From NCBI GenBank assembly GCA_964494475.1, contig CAZBRS010000080.1:1-19707 (forward strand): DNA of 19,707 nt. The letters run 5' to 3'. The DNA comes from CAZBRS01 sp964494475 (GTDB taxonomy: Bacteria; Myxococcota_A; UBA9042; CAZBRS01). The position numbers and the translations under genes were made by a program. The notes under the pieces are model-generated. The model made no database searches. It had not been told where the DNA came from and saw only the letters and a list, made by a program, of their open reading frames with translations. This document shows, piece by piece, positions 1 through 6,599 of this stretch (the first letter of the stretch is position 1; each line of letters starts with the position of its first letter).

Positions 1-170
1 TCGTGCGCGCCGGCGGCGTGCGCGAGCGCGCGCAAGCTCATTTGCAGTTGCTCGATCTGGTCGAGCGCGGACAGGTCGACGCCGCGGAGATCGAGGCGCG
101 CTTCCGCGCCTATCAGGCTGAGCTCTATTCCGAAGCCAGGAGGGCGCTGCCGACGTCGTCGGCGGCGTGA
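1..170 (+). CDS. 3' end of an unrecognised gene (partial)
   Basis: An open frame runs from the left edge (first full codon at 3) to a TGA at 168-170, giving about 55 C-terminal residues. The visible protein is mostly helical and charged, with stretches such as LLDLVERGQVDAAEIEARF, and ends in a Ser/Ala-rich tail (LPTSSAA). Codon third positions are GC-rich like those of the neighbouring genes, which supports real coding. I do not recognise the family. Its last 46 bases overlap the last bases of lipA on the opposite strand, so the two genes are convergent. The 5' end lies outside the window, and with so little protein visible the call rests on frame, codon use and position. Confidence 0.5.
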   Translation, partial: VRAGGVRERAQAHLQLLDLVERGQVDAAEIEARFRAYQAELYSEARRALPTSSAA

Positions 171-1009
171 TACGACGAGCGAACCCGCGGGCCCGCGGCG
201 ATCCGCGTGAAGCCCAGCGCGCGGGCCTCGGCGGCGAGGTCGTCGAACTCGGCAGGCGGCACGTAGCGCTCCACGGGCACCTGGGCCCGACCGGGCTGCA
301 GGTACTGTCCCACGGCCAGCGAGTCGCAGCCCACCCTGCGCAGGTCGACCAGCGCCGCGGTCACCTCGGCGCGTGTCTCGCCAAGGCCGAGGAGCAGCGC
401 CGACTTCACGACCGGGCGGGGCGAGGCCAGGGCCGCTCGCGCCAGCACGCCGAGCGACGTGTCGTACGAAGCGCGTGGGTCGCGCACGAGGGGTGTGAGC
501 CGCCGAACGGTCTCGAGGTTGTGCCCGAGCACGTGGGGGCCGGCCTCGAGCACGGCGGCCAGGGGCTCGGGGCGACCCCCGAAGTCGGGGATGAGCACCT
601 CGACGGTGGCGTCGGGCAGCGCCCTGCGGAGTTGGCGGACCGTCTCGGCGTAGTGGGCGGCGCCGCCGTCGGGCAGGTCGTCGCGGTCGACCGACGTGAG
701 CACCACGTAGCGCCAGCCGAGCCGCACGGCCAAATCGGTCACGCGGGCGGGCTCGGCCGGGTCCGGCGCGGCGGGAGATCGCGAGGTCTTCACCGAGCAG
801 AAGCGGCAGCCGCGGGTGCAGGTGTCGCCGAGCAGCATGACGGTGGCGGTGTGGCGCCCCCAGCAATCGGCCACGTTCGGGCAGCGGGCCTCGTCGCACA
901 CCGTGGCCACGCCAGCTCGGCGCAGCTCGGCCGCGGTGGCCCGGAAGGCCGGTCCGGTCGGCACGGTGAAGCGCAGCCAGGGGGGCTGGCGCAGGCGGGG
1001 GGCGGGCAT
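125..1009 (-). CDS. lipA: Lipoyl synthase (radical SAM)
   Basis: This enzyme inserts two sulfur atoms at C6 and C8 of octanoyl groups on carrier domains (E2 subunits, GcvH) to make the lipoyl cofactor. The 294-residue length is normal. Both expected iron-sulfur sites are visible: the auxiliary cluster cysteines C38, C43 and C49 (CDEARCPNVADC) and the radical SAM CX3CX2C motif C64, C68, C71 (CTRGCRFC). The family's C-terminal RSSYH motif is at about 277-281, where its serine ligates the auxiliary cluster. The ATG at 1007-1009 lies four bases after the map stop codon, so it is probably the last gene of the long operon and co-translated with map. No lipB is in the window. The 3' end overlaps a convergent gene by 46 bases. 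Confidence 0.96.
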   Translation of the reverse strand: MPAPRLRQPPWLRFTVPTGPAFRATAAELRRAGVATVCDEARCPNVADCWGRHTATVMLLGDTCTRGCRFCSVKTSRSPAAPDPAEPARVTDLAVRLGWRYVVLTSVDRDDLPDGGAAHYAETVRQLRRALPDATVEVLIPDFGGRPEPLAAVLEAGPHVLGHNLETVRRLTPLVRDPRASYDTSLGVLARAALASPRPVVKSALLLGLGETRAEVTAALVDLRRVGCDSLAVGQYLQPGRAQVPVERYVPPAEFDDLAAEARALGFTRIAAGPRVRSSYHAADDVGSALLASE

Positions 1010-1013
1010 CGGG

Positions 1014-1799
1014 TCACTCGGGGGCGGTGAGGACGACGGGGCCGTCGGCCGTCAGGTACACGGTGTGCTCGAAGTGGGCGGCCTTCTTCTTCTCGGCCGT
1101 GACGACGGTCCACCCGTCGCGCAGCACCTTCACGCGCCCCGAGCCGGCCGTGACCATGGGCTCGATGGCCAACGTCATGCCGGCCTTGAGGCGCAGGTCG
1201 AGGCCCGGGGTGACCTCGTTGGGGACGAAGGGCGGCTCGTGCAGCGCCCGGCCCAGCCCGTGGCCGCCGTACTTCTCGACGGGGCGGAAGCCGCGCGACA
1301 CCACGTAGCTCTCGACCGCGTAGGCCACGTCGAAAAGGCGCTTGCCCACGTGGCAGGCTTCGGTGATGCACGCCATGAGCGAGCCCTCGGTCACGTCGAG
1401 CAGGCGCTGATCTTCGGGGCGCGCGTGGCCCGCGATGGACGTGAACGCCGAGTCGGCGATCCAGCCGTCGAGGGTGACGCCGCAGTCGATGCTGACCACG
1501 TCGCCCTCGTGCAGCTTGCGCGCCTTGTCGGGGATGCCGTGCACGACCTCCTCGTTGATCGACGCGCAGATGGCGGCCGGGAACGGACGGGACTGGGCGT
1601 CGGCGCGGTAGTTCAGGAAGGTGGGCACGCCGCCGGCCTTCGCGATCTCGGCGCGCGCCAGGACGTCGAGGTCCCAGGTGCTGACCCCCACGGCGATGGC
1701 CTCGCGCAGGCGTTGCAGGGTTCGCGCCAGCACGACGCCGGCCGCGCGCATCTTCGCGGCCTCTTCGGCGCTCTTCAGGGTGATCTTTTCTCTGGCCAT
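1014..1799 (-). CDS. map: Type I methionine aminopeptidase
   Basis: This cytosolic metalloprotease removes the N-terminal methionine from new proteins. From the ATG at 1799 it is 261 residues. The five metal ligands are visible with the same spacing as in the E. coli enzyme: D105 and D116 (SIDCG, IADSAF), H180 (GGHGLG), E213 (AIEPM) and E244 (HFEHT). The catalytic histidine is probably H87 in VVHGIP. It has no N-terminal zinc-finger extension. A GTG four codons upstream (1811) is possible, but the ATG is preferred because a GGAAGG ribosome site sits just before it and it overlaps the MCE gene stop (TGATG), suggesting translational coupling. It is a housekeeping gene at the tail of an envelope-transport operon, followed by lipA. 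Confidence 0.96.
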   Translation of the reverse strand: MAREKITLKSAEEAAKMRAAGVVLARTLQRLREAIAVGVSTWDLDVLARAEIAKAGGVPTFLNYRADAQSRPFPAAICASINEEVVHGIPDKARKLHEGDVVSIDCGVTLDGWIADSAFTSIAGHARPEDQRLLDVTEGSLMACITEACHVGKRLFDVAYAVESYVVSRGFRPVEKYGGHGLGRALHEPPFVPNEVTPGLDLRLKAGMTLAIEPMVTAGSGRVKVLRDGWTVVTAEKKKAAHFEHTVYLTADGPVVLTAPE

Positions 1800-2764
1800 C
1801 AGTCCTTCCACAGCACTTTCCAGGGGTGGAGCTTGAGATCGCGTACGAGCTCCTTGAGGTCGTAGTAGATCTCGCGATCGCGCAGCAGTTGGGCCGCGAG
1901 GCCGTCGCCCGTGTCGAGCGAGGCCAGCACGCGCTCGAGGTGCCCCAGCGCGCCGTCGGCCTTGCCTCCGAGGCGTCCGGCGAGCTCGCGAACGTCAGAG
2001 GTGGCGACGCGGGCGTCGGCCAGCAGCCCCCTGGCCTCGGACGACAGGCCGGGGATCTGCCGGTTCACGCCGTCGAGCAGCCCGTCGAGGCGCGTGAGCG
2101 TGGCGTCGAGGCGAACCCGCAGCCCGGGTACGTCGGCGGCCGCCAGGGTCGCGCGCGCCTCCTGGAGCGTGCGGTCGAGCTCGCCGAGCGTGCCCTCGAC
2201 GCGCAGGGCCAGGCGGTCGGTGTGCTCTCCGAGCTTGGTCAAGAGCTCGGAGCCCTTCTCGAGCACGTCGGTCCTGGCGAGCGTGCCCTCGATGCGATCG
2301 GCGAGCTTCGAGGCCTTGCCCATGGCGGCGTCGATGCCTCCGGGGGGCTCGGCGAACGCGGGCTTCGAGAGGTCGAGCAGGGGCGCGTCGGGGCGACCGG
2401 GGTCGATGGCCACGATCTTCTCGCCCAGAATGGTCGACGGCTCGATGGCGAAGCGCGCGCCCTCGTGCAACAGCGCGTGGTACTCGTCGCGGATGGTCAG
2501 CGAGACGCGAATGGGGTAGGGCACGTCGTCGGAGAGGGGGATGTCGCGCTCGAGCAGCCCGACCTCGCGGACCAGGCCGACGGGGATGCCGAGCACCCGC
2601 ACGGGCGCCCGCACCTTCAGCCCTGCCGAGTCGCGCGCGTACAGGACCACCGGTCGCCCGCCGTACAGGGTCAGGTTGCCGAGCACCACGACGAAGCCCG
2701 AGAACAGCACGATCCCGAGCACGACGAAGAGGCCGATCTTCAGCTTGGCGCGGCGCTCGTCCAT
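1799..2764 (-). CDS. MlaD-like MCE-domain protein
   Basis: This is an inner-membrane-anchored, periplasmic MCE protein. MCE proteins form hexameric rings or tubes that pass phospholipid or other hydrophobic ligands between the membranes and an ABC permease. Visible features are a short basic N-terminus (MDERRAKLK), one transmembrane segment at about 10-29, one MCE domain at about 36-125 (RDSAGLKVRAPVRVLGIPVG), then a long Leu/Ala/Arg-rich helical stretch at about 145-275. It ends in a basic-aromatic tail, KLHPWKVLWKD. At 321 residues it is longer than E. coli MlaD, and the helical part could form a needle as in other long MCE proteins (inference). The start follows the ATPase A stop by 13 bases with GAGGAG upstream. 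The adjacent genes supply permeases and ATPases, but no MlaC, MlaB or MlaA homologue is present. Confidence 0.9.
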   Translation of the reverse strand: MDERRAKLKIGLFVVLGIVLFSGFVVVLGNLTLYGGRPVVLYARDSAGLKVRAPVRVLGIPVGLVREVGLLERDIPLSDDVPYPIRVSLTIRDEYHALLHEGARFAIEPSTILGEKIVAIDPGRPDAPLLDLSKPAFAEPPGGIDAAMGKASKLADRIEGTLARTDVLEKGSELLTKLGEHTDRLALRVEGTLGELDRTLQEARATLAAADVPGLRVRLDATLTRLDGLLDGVNRQIPGLSSEARGLLADARVATSDVRELAGRLGGKADGALGHLERVLASLDTGDGLAAQLLRDREIYYDLKELVRDLKLHPWKVLWKD

Positions 2765-2777
2765 GCGGCAGGGCTCC

Positions 2778-3527
2778 TCACGTCCCCGGGGAGAGGCCGA
2801 GGAAGCGGCCTAGGATTGTATCCGGATCGCCCTGGATCGCAATTCCGTCGCCGCCCCCGCGCTGCAGCCGCGCGTCGACGAGCCGCCCGCGCGTGATGAG
2901 CACGACGCGCGAGGCCGTACGCAGGATGTTCGGTCGGTCGTGCGAGATGAGCACGGTGGTGAGCCTCAACTCGGCGTGCAGCGCGAGCACCAGGTCGGTC
3001 AGGGCGTCGGCCGTGGCGCGATCGAGGCCGGTGGTCGGCTCGTCGAGGATGAGCCCCCTGGGCTTCAGCGACAGCGCCCGCGCGAGCGACACCTTCTTCT
3101 GGGCCCCGAACGGGAGCTCGGAGGGGTAGGCGTGGCGATAGGCGCGCACCCCCGCGAGATCGAGCCAGCGCTCGACCTGCCCGGCCACCTCGGCGTCGGT
3201 GCCCGTGCGGTGGTAGCGGAGCGGCAGCGCGATGTTCTCCTCCACCGTGAACGAGTCGAAGAGGGTGGGGTGCTGAAAGACGTACACATAGCTCATGCGC
3301 ACGCGGTGCAGGTCGCGCGGGTTCGCTCCGACCATCTCGAAGCCGTCGATGCGCGCGCTGCCCGAGTCGACCGTCTCGAGCCCGAACAGGCAGCGCCCGA
3401 GCACGGTCTTGCCCTCGCCCGACTGGCCGACGAGGTAGACGAGCTCTCCGTCAGCGATCGAGAGATCGACCCCGTCGAGCACCACCTGGTCGCCATAGGC
3501 CTTGCGGAGCCCCTTCGCCACGATCAT
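2778..3527 (-). CDS. MCE-system ABC ATPase A (MlaF-like, degenerate signature motif)
   Basis: This is a cytosolic ATPase subunit of the MCE/Mla-type transporter. Numbered from the ATG at 3527 (249 residues): Walker A GQSGEGKT at 34-41, Q-loop Q85 (YVFQHP), Walker B LILDEP with catalytic E163, D-loop GLD, and H-loop H196 (ISHDR). The ABC signature, normally LSGGQ or similar, is instead LPFGAQ at 138-143, followed by a normal KKVSLARAL helix. That loss is significant because the signature acts on the ATP held by the partner subunit. ATPase B, encoded two permease genes upstream, shows the reverse set of defects, which suggests a heterodimer (inference). The start could also be a GTG at 3536 overlapping the permease gene. 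The ATG is preferred: it follows that stop by one base and has GGGGTG upstream. Confidence 0.9.
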   Translation of the reverse strand: MIVAKGLRKAYGDQVVLDGVDLSIADGELVYLVGQSGEGKTVLGRCLFGLETVDSGSARIDGFEMVGANPRDLHRVRMSYVYVFQHPTLFDSFTVEENIALPLRYHRTGTDAEVAGQVERWLDLAGVRAYRHAYPSELPFGAQKKVSLARALSLKPRGLILDEPTTGLDRATADALTDLVLALHAELRLTTVLISHDRPNILRTASRVVLITRGRLVDARLQRGGGDGIAIQGDPDTILGRFLGLSPGT

Positions 3528-3528
3528 C

Positions 3529-4290
3529 TCAGGCACCCCACACGGCGCGCTCGAGCAGCGACAGGCCGAGGTCGACCAGGAAGACGAAGAACGAGCTCAT
3601 GATCACCCCGCGCGTGGCCGATTGGCCCACCGAGAACGCGCCCTGCCGTCCGGTGCGGAACCCTTCGATCACGCTGACGATGGGGATGAGCGCGCCGCAC
3701 GCCACGAGCTTGAGGCAGCACGACACGAAGTGGTGAGGGTAGGTGTAGCGGAAGTTCAGGAAGGTGGACGGGTGAATCTCGAACATGCCCCAGCCCATGA
3801 GCATGCCGGCCGTGATGCCGGTGGCCAGCGACACCATGCCGAGCACAGGCACGGCCACGAGGCCCGCCACCAGCTTGGGCGCCACGATGTACTCGATGGG
3901 GTCGGTGTTGGCGAGGCGCAGGGCGTCCATCTGCTCGGTGACGACCATCGAGGCCACCTCGGAGCTGATGGCCGAGCCGACGCGGGCGCTGACCATGAGG
4001 CCCGTGAGCAGGGGGATCATCTCGGCCGTCATGACGCGGATGAAGCCCGCGCCGAGGAGCGTGAGGTCGGGGATGGCCTTGTTGATCTGCGACGCCGTCT
4101 GGAACACGATGATGACGCCCATGAACGCCGACGTGGCGAACAGGAAGAGCAGCGAGCCCGTGCCGATCGAGGCGAGCTCGGCCACCACGCGCTCGGGGTG
4201 GCGGCCCAGGCCCTTCAGGCTGCGGAGCGCCTCGGCGAGGAGCGCCAGGATCTCGCCGGTCGAGCGCAGCATGTTGCCGATCCATCGCAT
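3529..4290 (-). CDS. MlaE-like ABC permease 1
   Basis: This is an integral inner-membrane permease of the MlaE/YrbE family, which with an MCE protein and an ATPase moves phospholipids or related hydrophobic molecules. It is 253 residues, the usual family length. The conserved cytoplasmic coupling region is at about 102-125 (ARVGSAISSEVASM, then VVTEQMDALR), and several hydrophobic segments lie at about 45-65, 137-168, 190-208 and 228-245. An N-terminal amphipathic helix precedes the first membrane segment. The gene begins two bases after permease 2 ends. The two permeases are clearly different in sequence and are both in the same operon, so a heterodimeric membrane core like mycobacterial YrbEA/YrbEB is likely (inference). 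The conserved loop is more divergent here (SSEVAS) than in permease 2 (NAAELG). Confidence 0.92.
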   Translation of the reverse strand: MRWIGNMLRSTGEILALLAEALRSLKGLGRHPERVVAELASIGTGSLLFLFATSAFMGVIIVFQTASQINKAIPDLTLLGAGFIRVMTAEMIPLLTGLMVSARVGSAISSEVASMVVTEQMDALRLANTDPIEYIVAPKLVAGLVAVPVLGMVSLATGITAGMLMGWGMFEIHPSTFLNFRYTYPHHFVSCCLKLVACGALIPIVSVIEGFRTGRQGAFSVGQSATRGVIMSSFFVFLVDLGLSLLERAVWGA

Positions 4291-4292
4291 GG

Positions 4293-5030
4293 CTACACCA
4301 GCGCCAGGGCGAAGAAGTAGTCGATGACGAAGATGCCCATGGCCGACGTGACCACCGAGCGGTTCACGGCCACGCCGACCTCCCAGGGGTCGCGCTCGAC
4401 CTGCAGCCCGAAGTAGCAGCTGACCACCGAGATGTTGAGGCCGAAGACGATGGCCTTGGCCACGCCCTCGAACAGGTCGTCGAGCGGGTGTGCCAGCATG
4501 AACTGCTGCAGGAAGACCCAGGGGTCGAGGCCGAACATGCCGTACGACACGAGCGAGCCCCCGAGCAGCGCGAACAGGTCGCCGTAGACGGTGAGCACGG
4601 CGAGCATGAGCATCATGGCCAGCATGCGGGGGAAGACCAGGAAGCGCACGGGATCGACCCCCAGCCCCGACAGGGCCTCGACCTGCTCGGTGATCTTCAT
4701 GAGGCCGAGCTCGGCGGCGTTGAACGAGCCGACCTGGCCCGAGAACATCACGCCGATGAGCACGGGGCCCACCTCCTTCAGCACCGCCACGCCCGAGGCC
4801 CAGCCCACCATGCTGGTGGCCCCCATCAGGTCGACCACGGCCCCCGTCTGCAGCACCATGAGCGCGCCCGTGATCAGCGCGGTGAGCAGCACGAGCGGCA
4901 GCGACTTGACGCCGAAGTGCTCGAGGATGCGGTAGAACTCGCGCTTTTCGAGGCGCAGGGGCACGGCGTAGCGGGCGGCGCGGAAGAAGAGCCAGGTGAT
5001 GCCCCCGATGTGGCCGAGGAGCGCGTTCAT
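4293..5030 (-). CDS. MlaE-like ABC permease 2
   Basis: This is the second MlaE/YrbE-family permease of the MCE transporter. The frame stays open upstream to 5147, but the ATG at 5030 is chosen because it overlaps the ATPase B stop codon (ATGA) and begins the family-like N-terminus MNALLGHIGGITWLF; the upstream part is Arg/Pro-rich readthrough. From there it is 245 residues. The family motif lies at about 98-120 (SGQVGSFNAAELG, then LMKITEQVEAL), followed by GVDPVRFLVFPR, which is typical of the family. Hydrophobic segments lie at about 45-65, 80-97, 130-165, 190-208 and 228-245. It is probably the partner of permease 1, which starts two bases downstream. Confidence 0.92.
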   Translation of the reverse strand: MNALLGHIGGITWLFFRAARYAVPLRLEKREFYRILEHFGVKSLPLVLLTALITGALMVLQTGAVVDLMGATSMVGWASGVAVLKEVGPVLIGVMFSGQVGSFNAAELGLMKITEQVEALSGLGVDPVRFLVFPRMLAMMLMLAVLTVYGDLFALLGGSLVSYGMFGLDPWVFLQQFMLAHPLDDLFEGVAKAIVFGLNISVVSCYFGLQVERDPWEVGVAVNRSVVTSAMGIFVIDYFFALALV

Positions 5031-5713
5031 GCGGCCTCGCGGTGCAGGCGGCCCCCGGCCAGCACCAGGTGCCGGTCGACCAGTCCGGCCACGGAGGTCG
5101 GGTCGGGCGAGGCGATGAGCACGGCGGCGCCCGTGTCGTGGCGCCACGCCGAGATGATGCCGAGCACGCGCTCGGAGGTCAGGGGATCGAGACCGGCGAC
5201 CGGGTCGTCGAAGAGCGCCAGCTCGGGACGCTTGACCAGCACACGGCCGATGGCCAGGCGTCGCTTCATGCCGCCCGAGATCTGGTCGGGGAAGCGATCG
5301 CGCGCCTGCGCCAGGCCGAGCAGCTCGAGGGCGGGCTCGACGCGCTCGCGGATGGCCTCTTCGGACAGGCCCACCTTGCGCAGCGAGAAGGCGAGGTTGC
5401 CGTACACGTCGGTGAAGGCGAAGAGGCCGAGGTTCTGGAATTGCATGCCCAGTCGGTTGCGGAGCGCGCCGATGGACGCGCGATCGCCCTGGCGCGGCGT
5501 CTGCCCCAGCACCGCCACGCGGCCCGAGGTCGGGGGCAGCAGGGTGGCCGCCAGTTTCAGCAGCACCGACTTGCCGGCGCCGCTCGCGCCCGTGATCGCC
5601 ACCACCTCTCCGGCCCGCACCACGAGGTCGAGGCCGTCGAGGACGCGCCGATCACCGAAGCTCTTCGAGACGCTGGCGAGCTCGAGCCGCGCGTCCCGCG
5701 TCGGGTCGCTCAT
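5027..5713 (-). CDS. MCE-system ABC ATPase B (MlaF-like, degenerate catalytic residues)
   Basis: This is the second ATPase of the MCE transporter, 228 residues. It has Walker A GASGAGKS at 42-49, Q-loop Q93 (MQFQNL), an intact signature ISGGMKRRL from 145, and Walker B ALFDDP at 166-171. In Walker B, D170 replaces the usual catalytic glutamate. The H-loop reads LIASPDP at 199-205, with no histidine where one is expected. These changes predict weak or no hydrolysis at its own Walker site, while its intact signature can still serve the ATP bound by ATPase A. The N-terminal coding region overlaps the upstream lipoprotein gene by 62 bases. No later start is plausible because the first conserved strand (LELASVSKSFG) lies inside the overlap. 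Confidence 0.9.
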   Translation of the reverse strand: MSDPTRDARLELASVSKSFGDRRVLDGLDLVVRAGEVVAITGASGAGKSVLLKLAATLLPPTSGRVAVLGQTPRQGDRASIGALRNRLGMQFQNLGLFAFTDVYGNLAFSLRKVGLSEEAIRERVEPALELLGLAQARDRFPDQISGGMKRRLAIGRVLVKRPELALFDDPVAGLDPLTSERVLGIISAWRHDTGAAVLIASPDPTSVAGLVDRHLVLAGGRLHREAA

Positions 5714-6599
5714 CGACGATTCTCCGGTAGAGGGCCCGGGCGGTCGGCAGGTCGCCGGCCGCTTCGGCCCGTTCGGCCAGCAGGTACCACGCGTCGTCGA
5801 CCTTGCGCGACGCGGGGAAGCGCGCCGCGAAGCCCTCGAGGCAGGCGGCCCCTCGCGTCGTGGCGTCGGGCGCGCCGGCCAGGGCCCGACAGGCCGTCCA
5901 GGCCACGGCCTCGTCGGTCGCGTGATCGCCGCGCGCCTGCACGTCGCTCCAGCGCTGCGAGAGCGCCAGGAGCGCCACGGCCTCGATCGCGGCGTTGGGG
6001 CTGCGCGCGCACTCGGCCGACGCCACGTCGTCGAAGATCGCCAGCGCGCGCTCGGGCTCGCGCACCTGCAGTCGCCTCGCGATCTCGAGGCGCAGCACGC
6101 AGCGCGCCGCCGGGTCGTCGGTGCGCTGGACCAGGTCGTCGAGCTGCGCCAGGGCCGCGGCGTCGTCGAGCCCCTGCACCAGATCGCCGAGCACCGCGGC
6201 CCAGGCCGAGGCGTGGGGGTGGGCGACCAGGAAGGCCCGCGCGTCGACGGGCGAGGGCCACAGCGTCAGGCCGGCCAGCGCGGCTCGCTCGGCGCAGGCC
6301 GGCCCGCTCGCCTCGGAGCGCGCGGCGTCGAGCTCGACCTGGGCCTCGGGGGCGCGCTGGAGGCGGGTCAGGCTGCGGGCGGCCTCGACGCGCAGCCGAC
6401 AGCGCTCGTCGGTCGTGAGCTGGGGATCGGCGAGGCCGCGCCGCGCCAGGGCCAGGCGCTCGCCGTGCTGCGCCGCGGCCTCGAGGCGGACCAGTTCGCG
6501 CTCGTAGTCGATCCAGACGCGGGTGCGTTGCGGGTCGGCGGAGCACGCCAGGACGAGCCCGGCGAGCGAGAGGGCGAAGGTGCGGAGCGGGATCGTCAC
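5652..6599 (-). CDS. TPR-like lipoprotein, function unknown
   Basis: This is a predicted exported lipoprotein of 315 residues. The N-terminus MTIPLRTFALSLAGLVLACS carries a signal peptide and a lipobox (VLAC, lipidated C19). The rest is Ala/Leu/Arg-rich helical sequence. The last about 55 residues look like tetratricopeptide repeats (KVDDAWYLLAERAEAAGDL, ALYRRIVDERPDA). Scattered cysteines (RC, AC) recur through the middle. The GTG start at 6599 overlaps the cyclase stop (GTGA); the frame is open further upstream but is there antisense-like or out of frame with the cyclase. The 3' end overlaps ATPase B by 62 bases. Its place at the head of the transporter genes suggests an envelope accessory role, but no sequence match supports a specific one. 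Confidence 0.8.
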   Translation of the reverse strand: MTIPLRTFALSLAGLVLACSADPQRTRVWIDYERELVRLEAAAQHGERLALARRGLADPQLTTDERCRLRVEAARSLTRLQRAPEAQVELDAARSEASGPACAERAALAGLTLWPSPVDARAFLVAHPHASAWAAVLGDLVQGLDDAAALAQLDDLVQRTDDPAARCVLRLEIARRLQVREPERALAIFDDVASAECARSPNAAIEAVALLALSQRWSDVQARGDHATDEAVAWTACRALAGAPDATTRGAACLEGFAARFPASRKVDDAWYLLAERAEAAGDLPTARALYRRIVDERPDAGRAARARQRLEELR

